The notes under the pieces are model-generated. The model was not told the DNA's origin and made no database searches. It saw nothing but the letters and a program-made list of their open reading frames with translations. Source: Streptomyces sp. WM4235 (lineage in GTDB: Bacteria; Actinomycetota; Actinomycetes; Streptomycetales; Streptomycetaceae). Taken from it: a DNA stretch of 64,000 nucleotides. Made by a program: the position numbers and the translations under genes. This document shows, piece by piece, positions 42,710 to 50,960 of this stretch. Location of the stretch: assembly GCF_001279725.1 (NCBI RefSeq), contig NZ_LGDE01000113.1:1-64000 (forward strand), given 5' to 3'. The number at the start of each line of letters is the position of its first letter. Position 1 is the stretch's first letter.

Positions 42710-43132
42710 ATGTCCATCCAGCAGTCCGATGTCGCGTACACCGCTGTCGCCACCGCCGAGAACGGCCGTGACGGCCGCGTCGCCACCAACGACGGCAAGC
42801 TCGACGTCGTGGTGAACCCGCCGAAGGAACTCGGTGGCAGCGGCGCCGGCACCAACCCGGAGCAGCTGTTCGCCGCCGGCTACAGCGCCTGCTTCCAGGG
42901 CGCCCTGGGTGTCGTCGCCAAGAACGAGAACGCCGACATCTCCGGCTCGACCGTCACCGCAGAGGTCGGCATCGGCAAGAACGACGACGGCTTCGGCCTG
43001 ATCGTCAAGATCTCGGCGTCGATCCCGAACGTGGACGCCGCCACCGCCAAGGACCTCATCGAGAAGGCCCACCAGGTCTGCCCGTACTCCAAGGCGACCC
43101 GCGGCAACATCACGGTCGAGCTGGCCGTCTGA
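42710..43132 (+). CDS. ohr: Organic hydroperoxide resistance protein (Ohr/OsmC)
   Basis: This 140-residue thiol peroxidase reduces organic and lipid hydroperoxides. The two catalytic cysteines are in YSACFQGAL (about 61) and HQVCPYSKATRGN (about 124), the latter being the Ohr signature. VNPPKELGGSGAGTNPEQLFA is the family's substrate loop. It follows the reductase gene and ends at a perfect 16-bp hairpin. GAGGAT lies near the ATG. It would use lipoyl- or mycothiol-linked reductants in this host. Confidence 0.94.
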   Translation: MSIQQSDVAYTAVATAENGRDGRVATNDGKLDVVVNPPKELGGSGAGTNPEQLFAAGYSACFQGALGVVAKNENADISGSTVTAEVGIGKNDDGFGLIVKISASIPNVDAATAKDLIEKAHQVCPYSKATRGNITVELAV

Positions 43133-43150
43133 TCCCGCACCCCGCTCATC

Positions 43151-43186
43151 GCGAAGGCCGCGCCCCTCGGGGGGCGCGGCCTTCGC
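43151..43186 (+). terminator. Perfect 16-bp hairpin after ohr
   Basis: GCGAAGGCCGCGCCCC (43151-43166) pairs perfectly with GGGGCGCGGCCTTCGC (43171-43186) around TCGG. It ends 14 nt before the next start codon, so the EI24 promoter must be within or upstream of it. Confidence 0.85.
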
Positions 43187-43200
43187 CGTAAACTGCGCGC

Positions 43201-44046
43201 ATGAGTGCTTTCGCGGGGGGATTCCGGTACTTGCTCGCCGGACAGCGGTGGGTCTTCGGCCACGGACGGTGGTTCGGCGTCGGCCTGCTGCCGGGACTGG
43301 TCGCGCTCGTGCTGTACGCGGGCGCCCTCATCGGACTGGGATACGGCGCCGACGACCTCGTCGGTTGGCTGACGCCCTTCGCCGACGACTGGGGCTCGCC
43401 CTGGCTCAGCCTGTTCCGCGGCTTCCTGACCGCGCTGGTCTTCAGTCTCGGACTCTTCCTCGCGGTGATCACCTTCACCGCCGTGACCCTGCTGGTCGGC
43501 CAGCCCTTCTACGAGTCCCTGTCCGAGCAGGTCGACCGGACCGAGGGCGGCGAGGTCCCCGAGTCCGGCCGGAGCCTGTGGATGGACCTGTGGATCTCCG
43601 CCCGCGACAGCGTCCGCCTGCTGGGCCGGGTGGTGCTGTACGGGATCCTGCTGTTCGCCCTCGGGTTCATCCCGGTGCTCGGGCAGACCGTGGTCCCGGC
43701 GATCGGGTTCTGCGTCTCCGGCTACTTCCTCACCCAGGAGCTGACCTCGGTCGCCCTCCAGCGCCGCCGCGTCGACCTCGACGAGCAACTGGTCCTGCTG
43801 CGGGCCCGGCGCGCGATGGCGCTCGGCTTCGGCGTCCCGCTGGTGCTGGCGTTCCTCGTCCCGCTGGTCGCCGTGTTCCTGATGCCGGGCGCCGTGGCCG
43901 GGGCGACCCTGATGGCCCGCGACCTCGTGGGCGCGGACACCGACCCCGAGGGCCCCGACGGGGGAGCCGACCCCGACGAACCCGTCCCGGGCCCCCCGGC
44001 GCCGCAGGCCACCGGCTTCGGCCCGCCGCCGCCCGCCTACTCCTAG
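43201..44046 (+). CDS. EI24/CysZ-like membrane protein
   Basis: This 281-residue protein has four to five long hydrophobic helices and the EI24-domain features: FAGGFRYLLAGQRWVF at the N-terminus, TLLVGQPFYESLSEQVDR, and YFLTQELTSVALQRRRVDL. The C-terminal tail is proline- and acid-rich. The domain is shared with CysZ sulfate permeases, so sulfate or anion transport is possible; actinobacterial members are untested. It reads from the same strand as ohr but is separated by a strong terminator. Confidence 0.85.
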   Translation: MSAFAGGFRYLLAGQRWVFGHGRWFGVGLLPGLVALVLYAGALIGLGYGADDLVGWLTPFADDWGSPWLSLFRGFLTALVFSLGLFLAVITFTAVTLLVGQPFYESLSEQVDRTEGGEVPESGRSLWMDLWISARDSVRLLGRVVLYGILLFALGFIPVLGQTVVPAIGFCVSGYFLTQELTSVALQRRRVDLDEQLVLLRARRAMALGFGVPLVLAFLVPLVAVFLMPGAVAGATLMARDLVGADTDPEGPDGGADPDEPVPGPPAPQATGFGPPPPAYS

Positions 44047-44072
44047 AGAGCCCCTTCCGCCCGGGCCCCGCG

Positions 44073-44966
44073 TCAGGGCCGGCGGCGCAGCAGGGTGATC
44101 GCCCCGCTCGTGTCCTCGCGCGCGTGCGCCGCCGGGTCGGCCTCCAACCGCTCCCGCATCAGGTCCAGGTACGGGGTGATCAGCCCGGCGTCGACGCCCT
44201 GCTCCGCGGCCGTGCGCAGCAGGGTCCCGCTCGCGGCGACCTGCATGGACAGGTTCGACACCACCCCGGTCGTGAAGTCCCCCGAGGTCAACCGGTCGGC
44301 GGCGTTGCCCACGAAGAAGCCCATCGCGCCCAGCCACTCCGACAGCAGCGGCGCCAGGTCCTCGGGGGCGATGTCCTCGCCTTCGATCAGGGCGTAGGCG
44401 TGCGAGATCCCCGCGAACAACCCGTACATCGCGCTGAGCAGCGCCACGTCGTGCAGGGCCGCGTGCCCCGGGTCCTCGCCGACGAAGCGGGCCCCGCCCG
44501 GTACCTCCAGCGTCGCCCGATGGCGGTCGAAGAGGGGCCGGGAGCCGCTGTAGAAGACGTAACCGCCGGCCTCCGGGACGCCGATCATCGACGGGGTGGC
44601 CATGATGCCGCCGTCGACGAACCGGGCCCCGCGCCCCTCGGCCCGGGCGGCGCGGGAGCGACCCTGGGCGGGGGTCCCGGTGGTGAGGTCGACCAGGTCC
44701 CGGCCCGTGAGGTCGACCCCGTCGAGGGCCGAGCCGACGGAGGCGTCGTCCAACAGACACAGGACGACCAGTTCGTTCGCGGCGACCGCCTCGGCGGGGG
44801 TCGCGGCGACGCGAGCACCTTCGGCGGCCAGGGCCTCAGCCTTGGCGGCGGTGCGGTTCCAGACGGTCAGGGGATGCCCGGCGGCCAGCCAGGTACGGGC
44901 GAGGGCGGTTCCCATGTCGCCGAGTCCGAGGAGGGTGAGCGGTGTCTTCACGAGGTTGTCGGTCAT
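44073..44966 (-). CDS. Imine reductase-like NAD(P)-dependent oxidoreductase
   Basis: This 297-residue protein belongs to the beta-hydroxyacid dehydrogenase/imine reductase group. The N-terminal TLLGLGDMGTALA is the nucleotide loop. WNRTAAKAEAL gives the Arg/Thr set that favours NADPH, GGIMATPSMIG and YVFYSGSRPLFD are IRED-like, and Asp173 in ALHDVALLSAMYG falls near the IRED proton-donor site. No Lys typical of hydroxyisobutyrate dehydrogenases is evident. It likely reduces a cyclic imine or iminium. The divergent HxlR gene probably controls it. Confidence 0.82.
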   Translation of the reverse strand: MTDNLVKTPLTLLGLGDMGTALARTWLAAGHPLTVWNRTAAKAEALAAEGARVAATPAEAVAANELVVLCLLDDASVGSALDGVDLTGRDLVDLTTGTPAQGRSRAARAEGRGARFVDGGIMATPSMIGVPEAGGYVFYSGSRPLFDRHRATLEVPGGARFVGEDPGHAALHDVALLSAMYGLFAGISHAYALIEGEDIAPEDLAPLLSEWLGAMGFFVGNAADRLTSGDFTTGVVSNLSMQVAASGTLLRTAAEQGVDAGLITPYLDLMRERLEADPAAHAREDTSGAITLLRRRP

Positions 44967-45004
44967 GACGTTCAGCCTGGTCGCAGGCCGTGAGACGCTC
45001 AAGT

Positions 45005-45022
45005 ACGCACTTCGGAGTGGGT
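45005..45022. promoter_or_regulatory. Inverted repeat between IRED-like and HxlR genes
   Basis: ACGCACT-TCGG-AGTGGGT has 6 of 7 arm pairs matching and lies midway between divergent genes, 41 bp before the HxlR start. HxlR proteins bind short inverted repeats in such regions, so it is a likely operator. Confidence 0.55.
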
Positions 45023-45062
45023 GGTTACCCCGAGGTGAGCGAACAGGTGGGAGGGGTGCGCG

Positions 45063-45404
45063 ATGGCGTTGACACGAAGGCCCGGGGCGGATCACTGCGG
45101 GATCGCCGCGGCGATGTCCGTGATCGACGGCAAGTGGAAGGTCTCCCTGCTGTGGGAGTTGGAGCAGCGCCCGCGCCGTTTCGGTGAACTGCGCCGGCTG
45201 GTCCCGGGGGTCTCGGAGAAGGTGCTCTCCGCGCAACTGCGGGAGTTGGAGACGGACGGGATCGTGCACCGCGAGGTCTACGAGGAGGTGCCGCCCCGGG
45301 TGGAGTACTCGCTGACCCCGCTCGGCAGGGAACTGAACGCGGCCCTGGCCCCGCTGGGCGCATGGGGCGGCAGACACCTGCTCCCCGCCCCCGCGCCGGC
45401 GTGA
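45063..45404 (+). CDS. HxlR-family winged-helix regulator
   Basis: This 113-residue regulator has the HxlR features: a cysteine in the N-terminal segment (ADHCGIAAAMSVIDGKWK), the winged-helix core RFGELRRLVPGVSEKVLSAQLRELETDGIVHREVY and EYSLTPLGREL. The cysteine of this family often reacts with electrophiles or oxidants. Divergence from the imine-reductase-like gene with a shared inverted repeat points to a two-gene detoxification switch. Confidence 0.9.
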   Translation: MALTRRPGADHCGIAAAMSVIDGKWKVSLLWELEQRPRRFGELRRLVPGVSEKVLSAQLRELETDGIVHREVYEEVPPRVEYSLTPLGRELNAALAPLGAWGGRHLLPAPAPA

Positions 45405-45412
45405 CCGGCCGG

Positions 45413-46180
45413 TCAGCCCACCGCGGCGTACGAGTCGACCGAGCGCTTGGTGTAGGCGCCGGGCGTCTGCCCGAAGTGGCGGCGGAAGGCCAGGATGTAG
45501 CCGTTGGTGCTGACGAATCCGACCCGGGCGGCGACCACGCCCACCAGGTGGCCCTGCCCCAGCAGTTCCAGCGAGTGGTTCAGCCGCAGCCGGGTCCGCC
45601 ACTCCGAGAAGGCCAGGCCCGTCTCCGTGCGGAAGGCCCGCCGCAGGCTGGTCGAGCTGGTGTACAGGTCCTCGGCCCACTCGGTCGCGGTGCGCGGGTC
45701 GGCGGGGGTGCGGGCCAGCTCCCGGGCGACGGTCGAGGCGGCCCGGCTGGTCGGCTGGGGCAGCGGGAGACAGTCGCGGTGGGCCGCGCAGAGGGCCGCG
45801 AAGACCGCCGGGTCGTCCTCGGACACCTCGGAACTGCGCATCCGGGCCAGTAGCAACCGGCGCTGCTCGGCGGTCGCGTTGACGGTGGTCGCCTCGGTGT
45901 ACGGCAACGCGTGCAGGCCGGCGTCGAAGTCCTCGACCGCGATGAGGGAGTCGCTGTCGAAGCGGGCACTGTGCCACACCCCGGCCGGTATCCACAGGGC
46001 CACGGACGGGGTCAGCTCGTGCTCCCGCTCGCGCGCGGTCACGACGATCCGCCCGATCGGCACGTACAGGAACTGGTGGAACGCGTGGACGTGGGGCGGG
46101 TGTCCGCCCGCCGCGATGAAGTCCTCGTCCACCGTCAGCTCCTCCAACCGGTCCGCCGCCACTGTGCCGTGGCCCCCCAT
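45413..46180 (-). CDS. AraC-family regulator with cupin sensor, preceded by an iron box
   Basis: This 255-residue protein has an N-terminal cupin (PPHVHAFHQFLYVPIG, IPAGVWHSARF) and a C-terminal AraC DNA-binding domain (about 155-250; STSLRRAFRTETGLAFSEWR and VGFVSTNGYILAFRRHFGQTPG). Its promoter region carries a good match to the DmdR/IdeR iron box, so it should be expressed under iron limitation. It may then activate uptake or siderophore genes elsewhere. It is not coupled to the genes behind it. Confidence 0.85.
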   Translation of the reverse strand: MGGHGTVAADRLEELTVDEDFIAAGGHPPHVHAFHQFLYVPIGRIVVTAREREHELTPSVALWIPAGVWHSARFDSDSLIAVEDFDAGLHALPYTEATTVNATAEQRRLLLARMRSSEVSEDDPAVFAALCAAHRDCLPLPQPTSRAASTVARELARTPADPRTATEWAEDLYTSSTSLRRAFRTETGLAFSEWRTRLRLNHSLELLGQGHLVGVVAARVGFVSTNGYILAFRRHFGQTPGAYTKRSVDSYAAVG

Positions 46181-46215
46181 TGTGGGCGGTGCGCCACGAC
46201 ACCGACCCCCCGAAA

Positions 46216-46234
46216 GAAGGTAAGGGTAACCTAA
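46216..46234 (-). promoter_or_regulatory. Iron box (DmdR/IdeR type)
   Basis: GAAGGTAAGGGTAACCTAA matches the actinobacterial iron-box consensus TTAGGTTAGSCTAACCTAA at about 15 of 19 positions; the right half, TAACCTAA, is perfect. It sits 36 bp upstream of the AraC start, where an iron-loaded repressor would block transcription. Confidence 0.65.
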
Positions 46235-46882
46235 CTAGCGGGTGGGTGGGGCGGCCTCCTCCAGTGCGTCCACACTGCCCGACATGACGGTCCGCACGTG
46301 CCGGGTGAGGTGCTCGACCGGCCAGTCCCACCAGGCGACGGCGAGGAGCCGGGCGATGTCCGCCGGCTCGTACCGGGTGCGGATCAAGCGGGCCGGATTG
46401 CCGCCGACGATGCCGTAGTCCGGGACGTCGTCCACCACGACGGCGCCGGACGCGATCACCGCTCCGTGGCCGATCCGCACCCCCGGCATCACCATGGCGC
46501 CGTGCCCGAACCAGACGTCGTTGCCCACCACGGTGTCCCCGCGCCCCGGCAGGTCGGTGAGCAGGTCGAAGTGGTCGGCCCAGTCGCCTCCCATGATCGG
46601 GAACGGGAACGTCGAGGGCCCGTCCATCCGGTGGTTGGCGCCGTTCATGATGAAGCGCACACCGGTGCCCAGCGCACAGAACCTTCCGATGACGAGCCGC
46701 TCCGGCCCGTAGTGGTAGAGCACGTTGCGCGTCTCGAAAGCCGTCGCGTCGTCCGGGTCGTCGTAGTACGAGTAGTCGCCCACCTCGATCAGCGGGGACG
46801 TCACCAGCGGCCGGAGCAGCACCACCCGCGGCTGCCCCGCCACGGGATGCGGCACCGACGGGTCGGGCGGGACGGGGCTCAT
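46235..46882 (-). CDS. Vat-type xenobiotic O-acetyltransferase (left-handed beta-helix)
   Basis: This 215-residue hexapeptide-repeat enzyme closely resembles streptogramin A acetyltransferases (VatD and kin): [40 protein letters not shown] with the catalytic His, [19 protein letters not shown] and [13 protein letters not shown]. It would acetylate a hydroxyl on streptogramin A-like or related compounds using acetyl-CoA; chloramphenicol acetyltransferases of the XAT class are the other possibility. Its ATG overlaps the stop of the upstream nitrilase gene (ATGA), so they are one operon. Confidence 0.87.
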   Translation of the reverse strand: MSPVPPDPSVPHPVAGQPRVVLLRPLVTSPLIEVGDYSYYDDPDDATAFETRNVLYHYGPERLVIGRFCALGTGVRFIMNGANHRMDGPSTFPFPIMGGDWADHFDLLTDLPGRGDTVVGNDVWFGHGAMVMPGVRIGHGAVIASGAVVVDDVPDYGIVGGNPARLIRTRYEPADIARLLAVAWWDWPVEHLTRHVRTVMSGSVDALEEAAPPTR

Positions 46883-47592
46883 GCCGGCACCTCCGCCGTC
46901 ACCACGCCCTGCGTGTGGTCGTCGGCCTCGACCACCGTCGAACCGTCCGGGGCCCAGACGGCCGCCCCGCCGCAGCCGGTCCAGGGGCCGGCGGGTCCGA
47001 CGTGGTTGGCGAGGACCACGTACAGGCCGTGCTCCTTGGCGATCCCGGGATACACGGTGGTCCGCTCCGCGACCCCGGCGCCCGTTCCGTAGAGGGAGCT
47101 CGCCAGATGGACCGCGCATCCGTCGGCCGCGCCCCGGCCGGGCAGATCGGGGAAGTGGTTGTCGAAGCAGATGCCCAGGCAGAAGCGGATCCCGCCGAGT
47201 TCGAAGCGGCCGTCGACGGCGCCCGGCGCGAAGGCGTCCCCCTCGTGCTCGAAGAGGTGCTGCTTGGCGTACGTCGTCACGTGCGCGCCCTCCGCGTCGT
47301 GGACCAGGGTCGCGATGGCCGGCAGCGGGCCGTCGGTGCGCAGCGCGGCGTTGACCGCGGTGGCGATCCCGGCGGAGCGCAAGGGGTCCAGTCGCGGATC
47401 GTCGGGGCCCGTCAACCACAGCCCGGGGTCGGCGGTCAGGGCTTCGATCTCGTAGCCGGTCAGGGCCAGTTCGGGCAGGACGACGAGTTCGGCGCCCTGG
47501 TCGCGGGCCGCGACCGCGAGGGCGGCGGCCCGCGCGGAGTTGGCGTCGACATCGGCCGGGACGCAGGTCATCTGGGCTGCGGCTATCCTCAT
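46879..47592 (-). CDS. Carbon-nitrogen hydrolase (nitrilase superfamily amidase)
   Basis: This 237-residue enzyme has the full catalytic triad of the family: Glu in [12 protein letters not shown], Lys in [12 protein letters not shown] and Cys in [10 protein letters not shown]. These enzymes hydrolyse amides, nitriles or N-carbamoyl groups. It is translationally coupled to the Vat-type acetyltransferase downstream, which suggests that the pair acts on one metabolite, for example by hydrolysing and acetylating an antibiotic. That link is inference. The ATG at 47592 has no strong Shine-Dalgarno. Confidence 0.88.
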   Translation of the reverse strand: MRIAAAQMTCVPADVDANSARAAALAVAARDQGAELVVLPELALTGYEIEALTADPGLWLTGPDDPRLDPLRSAGIATAVNAALRTDGPLPAIATLVHDAEGAHVTTYAKQHLFEHEGDAFAPGAVDGRFELGGIRFCLGICFDNHFPDLPGRGAADGCAVHLASSLYGTGAGVAERTTVYPGIAKEHGLYVVLANHVGPAGPWTGCGGAAVWAPDGSTVVEADDHTQGVVTAEVPA

Positions 47593-47646
47593 GCGCCCAG
47601 CATGCCGGCCCGGTCCTCGCCCCGTCCGGCAGGGCCGTGCGGGGCG

Positions 47647-48228
47647 CTACGGAGACTCGGGTGCGCCCCGGAGCAGTGTCAGGAACGAGCGGAACGCGCC
47701 CGGCATGTCCACCGACTCGGGGGAGAGCAGCCACTGGTACTGGAGCCCGTCCATCACCGCCGTGAGCAGGGGCGCCGCCTGCTCGGGGGTGAGGCCCGAG
47801 GGCAGCCGGTCCCCGAACTCGGCCCGCAGCACCGCTGCCATCTCGCCCCGGACCTGCGCGTACCGCTCGGTGAAGAACTCCCGGGCGGGGTGCCCGACGG
47901 TGACGCTCTCGCCCAGCAGCGCCGAGAAGGTCTGCACGATGCCCGGGCGCATCGCGTTGTAGTCCACCAGCGAGGCCAGCAGGTCCAGCCGCCAGGTGTC
48001 CGCGGAGGCGCGGGAGCCGCCGCCGGTGTCCCAGCGGTCGCGCTCCTCCAGCACCGCGACCAGCAGCGCCTCCTTGGTCGGGAAGTAGTGCAGCAGGCCC
48101 TGTTGGGTCAGGCCCACCCGTTCCGCGACGGCGCCCAGGGACGCTCCCCGGTAGCCGCGTTCGGCGATCACCTCGACCGCCGCGCGAACGATGTCGCCGC
48201 GTCGTTCCTCGCTCCTCGCCCTGACCAT
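47647..48228 (-). CDS. TetR-family regulator, likely of the GH3 glucosidase
   Basis: This 193-residue regulator has an N-terminal helix-turn-helix ([39 protein letters not shown], about 11-49) and a TetR_C-type ligand domain. ATG at 48228 has GGAGGGAG 8 nt upstream; earlier in-frame codons are not protein-like. It is divergent from the GH3 gene, and an inverted repeat (GAAC-N6-GTTC) lies between them, so it is the likely repressor of glucosidase expression. Confidence 0.9.
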   Translation of the reverse strand: MVRARSEERRGDIVRAAVEVIAERGYRGASLGAVAERVGLTQQGLLHYFPTKEALLVAVLEERDRWDTGGGSRASADTWRLDLLASLVDYNAMRPGIVQTFSALLGESVTVGHPAREFFTERYAQVRGEMAAVLRAEFGDRLPSGLTPEQAAPLLTAVMDGLQYQWLLSPESVDMPGAFRSFLTLLRGAPESP

Positions 48229-48313
48229 CGCCGGCACTCCCTCCGCGTCACACCCCTGCCCGCAGGACCGTACGCGATCCGCGCCCGACAAGCCGAGATC
48301 ACAAGAACATAAC

Positions 48314-48327
48314 GAACCTTACCGTTC
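48314..48327. promoter_or_regulatory. Inverted repeat GAAC-N6-GTTC, candidate TetR operator
   Basis: GAACCTTACCGTTC lies 86 bp from the TetR start and about 98 bp from the glucosidase start. A further GAAC half-site lies at 48305. AACC-type half sites are common for TetR proteins. Confidence 0.45.
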
Positions 48328-48353
48328 ACCAGGTGGCAGGTCCACGATGGGGC

Positions 48354-48399
48354 CACCGCACCACGCCGCACGCCGCACCCGCACCGCACCACGCCGCAC
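48354..48399. repeat. 18-bp direct repeat in the glucosidase promoter region
   Basis: CACCGCACCACGCCGCAC occurs at 48354-48371 and again, identical, at 48382-48399, a period of 28 bp. It lies 27 bp before the GTG start, in what should be leader RNA or promoter. Slippage is the simplest cause; a regulatory role is possible. Confidence 0.7.
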
Positions 48400-48425
48400 A
48401 CCGCATCCGATGAGGAGGCTCGGCC

Positions 48426-50882
48426 GTGACCGATGCCGAACAGGTCCGCCACGACACCGCGGAAGCCGCACTCGACAAGCTCGACCTCGACACCAAGACC
48501 CGGCTCCTGGCCGGCCAGGACATGTGGTCGCTGCCCGCCCTCCCGGAGATCGGCCTGGGCTCCCTGGTCATGTCCGACGGCCCCATCGGGGTGCGCGGCG
48601 TGCGCTGGACCGCCGACGACCCCTCCATCGCCCTGCCGTCCCCGACGGCGCTCGCCGCCGCCTGGGACCCCGCCCTCGCCCGCCGCGCCGGCCGCCTCCT
48701 GGCCCAGGAGGCCCGCCGCAAGGGCGTCCACGTCCTGCTCGCCCCCACCGTCAACCTGCACCGTTCCCCGCTCGGCGGCCGGCACTTCGAGTGCTACTCC
48801 GAGGACCCGTACCTCACCGGCGCCATCGGCACCGGCTACGTCAACGGAGTCCAGGACGGCGGCGTCGGCACCACCGTCAAGCACTTCGTCGGCAACGACG
48901 CCGAGACCGAGCGCTTCACCGTCGACTGCGTCATCGCGCCCCGCCCGCTGCGCGAGCTGTACCTGGCGCCCTTCGAGGCCATCGTCACCAACGCCCGCCC
49001 CTGGGGCATCATGACCGCCTACAACCGGGTCAACGGCACGTCGATGACCGAGAACGCGTACCTGGTCAACGAGGTCCTGCGCGCCGAGTGGGGCTTCGAC
49101 GGCGTCAACGTCTCCGACTGGATGGCCGCCCGCTCCACCACCGGCGACATCCTCGGCGGCCTCGACGTGGCCATGCCCGGCCCGCAGACCGTCTACGGAC
49201 CCGCCCTCGCCGAGGCCGTCCGCGCCGGCGAGGTCCCCGAGTCAGCCGTCGACGACGCCGTGCGCAACGTCCTGCGGCTCGCCGCCCGCGTCGGCCTCCT
49301 TGAAGGCGCCCCCGCCGTCGTCACCGACCACCCGGCCGCGATCGACGGGCAGGCCCTGGCCCGCGAGATCGCCGTCCGCGGCACCGTCCTCGTACGCAAC
49401 GAGCCCGTCTCCGGCGAGCGGCGCGCGCTGCCCCTCGACACCCGCCCCGGCCGCACGGTGGCCCTCCTCGGCGCCGCCGCCCGCGACGCCCGCGTCCTCG
49501 GCGGGGGCTCCGCCACCGTCTTCCCCGAGCGGATCGTCTCCCCGCTCGACGGCCTCACCGCCGCCCTCCCCGACGGGGCGCTCACCTTCCGCGTCGGCGC
49601 CGACCCCAGCGAGGAACCCGTCCCCGCCGACAAGGGCTTCGCGCTGCGCGCCGTCTGCCGCGACGCCTCCGGAGCCGTCCTGGGAGAGGGCGGTCTGCCC
49701 ACCGGTCAGGTCCAGTGGATCGGCGACGACCTGCCCGAGGGCGCCACGTACGAGACGATGGCGAGCATCGAGGTCACCGGCACGTTCCTGCCGCGCGAGA
49801 GCGGCGAGCACGCTTTCGGCACCCGCGGCCTCGGCGCCTTCGCCCTGGTCGTCGACGGTCACACCCTCTGGGAGGGCGTCCAGGAGATGGGTGACGAGGC
49901 AGACCCCTTCGAGGCCTTCTTCGGGGCGCCCAGCGAGCGCGCCCGGATCGCGTTGACCGAGGGCGAACCCGTCGAGGTCTCGCTGACCTTCCAGGTCCCC
50001 GACGTCACCGGGCTGCCCCTCAAGGCGATCATGTTCTCCCTGCTCCACCTCGGCCCCCGGCGCGACCCGGACGCGCTCATCGCCGAGGCCGTGGCCGCGG
50101 CGCGGGCCGCCGACACCGCCGTGGTGGTCGTCGCCACCACCGAACGCGTGGAGTCCGAGGGCTTCGACCGCACGGACCTGACCCTGCCCGGCCGGCAGAA
50201 CGACCTGGTCGCGGCCGTCGCCGCCGCCAACCCGAACACCGTGGTCGTGGTCAACGCCGGTTCCCCCGTGGAACTGCCCTGGCGCGCGGACGTGGCCGCC
50301 GTGCTCCTGACCTGGTTCCCCGGGCAGGAGGGCGGCGCCGCCTTGGCCGACGTGCTCCTCGGGGACGCGGAGCCCGGCGGACGACTGCCCACCACCTGGC
50401 CCGCCGCGCTCGCCGACGCGCCCGTCACCGAGGTCACGCCGACCGACGGCAGACTGGAGTACCGCGAGGGGCTCCTCGTCGGCTACCAGGCGTACGAGGA
50501 CCGGGGCGTGGTCCCCGCCTACCCGTTCGGCCACGGCCTCGGCTACACGGACTGGAGCTACGACTCCCTGGAGGTCACCGGCACCACCGCCCGCGTCCGC
50601 CTCACCAACACCGGCGTCCGGACCGGCCGCGAGGTCGTCCAGGTCTACCTCGCCCCGATCGCCGACACGGTCGAGCGCCCCGCGAGCCGGCTGGCGGCCT
50701 TCGCCTCCGTCGAGGCGGGCCCCGGCGAGAGCGTCGAGACGGAGATCGAGCTGCCCGCCCGGGCCTTCGAGATCTGGGACGAGGACACGCGCGGCCGGCG
50801 GCGGATCGACGGCCGGTACGAGGTCCGCGCGAGCCACGCGCACGGCGACACCCGCCTCAGGGCCACCCTCGACGTCCACTGA
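48426..50882 (+). CDS. Beta-glucosidase, glycoside hydrolase family 3
   Basis: This 818-residue enzyme has the GH3 layout: TIM-barrel domain (about 15-270) with the nucleophile Asp in GFDGVNVSDWMAARS and the KHF-like TTVKHFVGNDAETER; a PA14 insert (about 400-540, FLPRESGEHAFGTRG); the second alpha/beta domain; and a C-terminal Fn3-like domain (about 690-815). No signal peptide is present, so it is cytoplasmic and cleaves imported oligosaccharides such as cellobiose. The GTG start has GAGGAGG upstream. Confidence 0.94.
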   Translation: MTDAEQVRHDTAEAALDKLDLDTKTRLLAGQDMWSLPALPEIGLGSLVMSDGPIGVRGVRWTADDPSIALPSPTALAAAWDPALARRAGRLLAQEARRKGVHVLLAPTVNLHRSPLGGRHFECYSEDPYLTGAIGTGYVNGVQDGGVGTTVKHFVGNDAETERFTVDCVIAPRPLRELYLAPFEAIVTNARPWGIMTAYNRVNGTSMTENAYLVNEVLRAEWGFDGVNVSDWMAARSTTGDILGGLDVAMPGPQTVYGPALAEAVRAGEVPESAVDDAVRNVLRLAARVGLLEGAPAVVTDHPAAIDGQALAREIAVRGTVLVRNEPVSGERRALPLDTRPGRTVALLGAAARDARVLGGGSATVFPERIVSPLDGLTAALPDGALTFRVGADPSEEPVPADKGFALRAVCRDASGAVLGEGGLPTGQVQWIGDDLPEGATYETMASIEVTGTFLPRESGEHAFGTRGLGAFALVVDGHTLWEGVQEMGDEADPFEAFFGAPSERARIALTEGEPVEVSLTFQVPDVTGLPLKAIMFSLLHLGPRRDPDALIAEAVAAARAADTAVVVVATTERVESEGFDRTDLTLPGRQNDLVAAVAAANPNTVVVVNAGSPVELPWRADVAAVLLTWFPGQEGGAALADVLLGDAEPGGRLPTTWPAALADAPVTEVTPTDGRLEYREGLLVGYQAYEDRGVVPAYPFGHGLGYTDWSYDSLEVTGTTARVRLTNTGVRTGREVVQVYLAPIADTVERPASRLAAFASVEAGPGESVETEIELPARAFEIWDEDTRGRRRIDGRYEVRASHAHGDTRLRATLDVH

Positions 50883-50912
50883 CCTGCCGCATGGCCGGAA
50901 ACCACCCATGAA

Positions 50913-50952
50913 ACGGACCGGGGACGGGTCCTGACCCCCGCCCCCGGTCCGT
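50913..50952. terminator. Bidirectional hairpin between GH3 and SGNH genes
   Basis: ACGGACCGGGG (50913-50923) pairs perfectly with CCCCGGTCCGT (50942-50952). It lies between convergent genes, 31 bp past the glucosidase stop. Confidence 0.8.
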
Positions 50953-50960
50953 ACCAACCG

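Noticed and set aside
43248..44993. A 581-codon plus-strand frame over the EI24 and IRED-like genes
   Set aside because: It is out of frame with both real genes, Arg/Pro-rich and without any motif.
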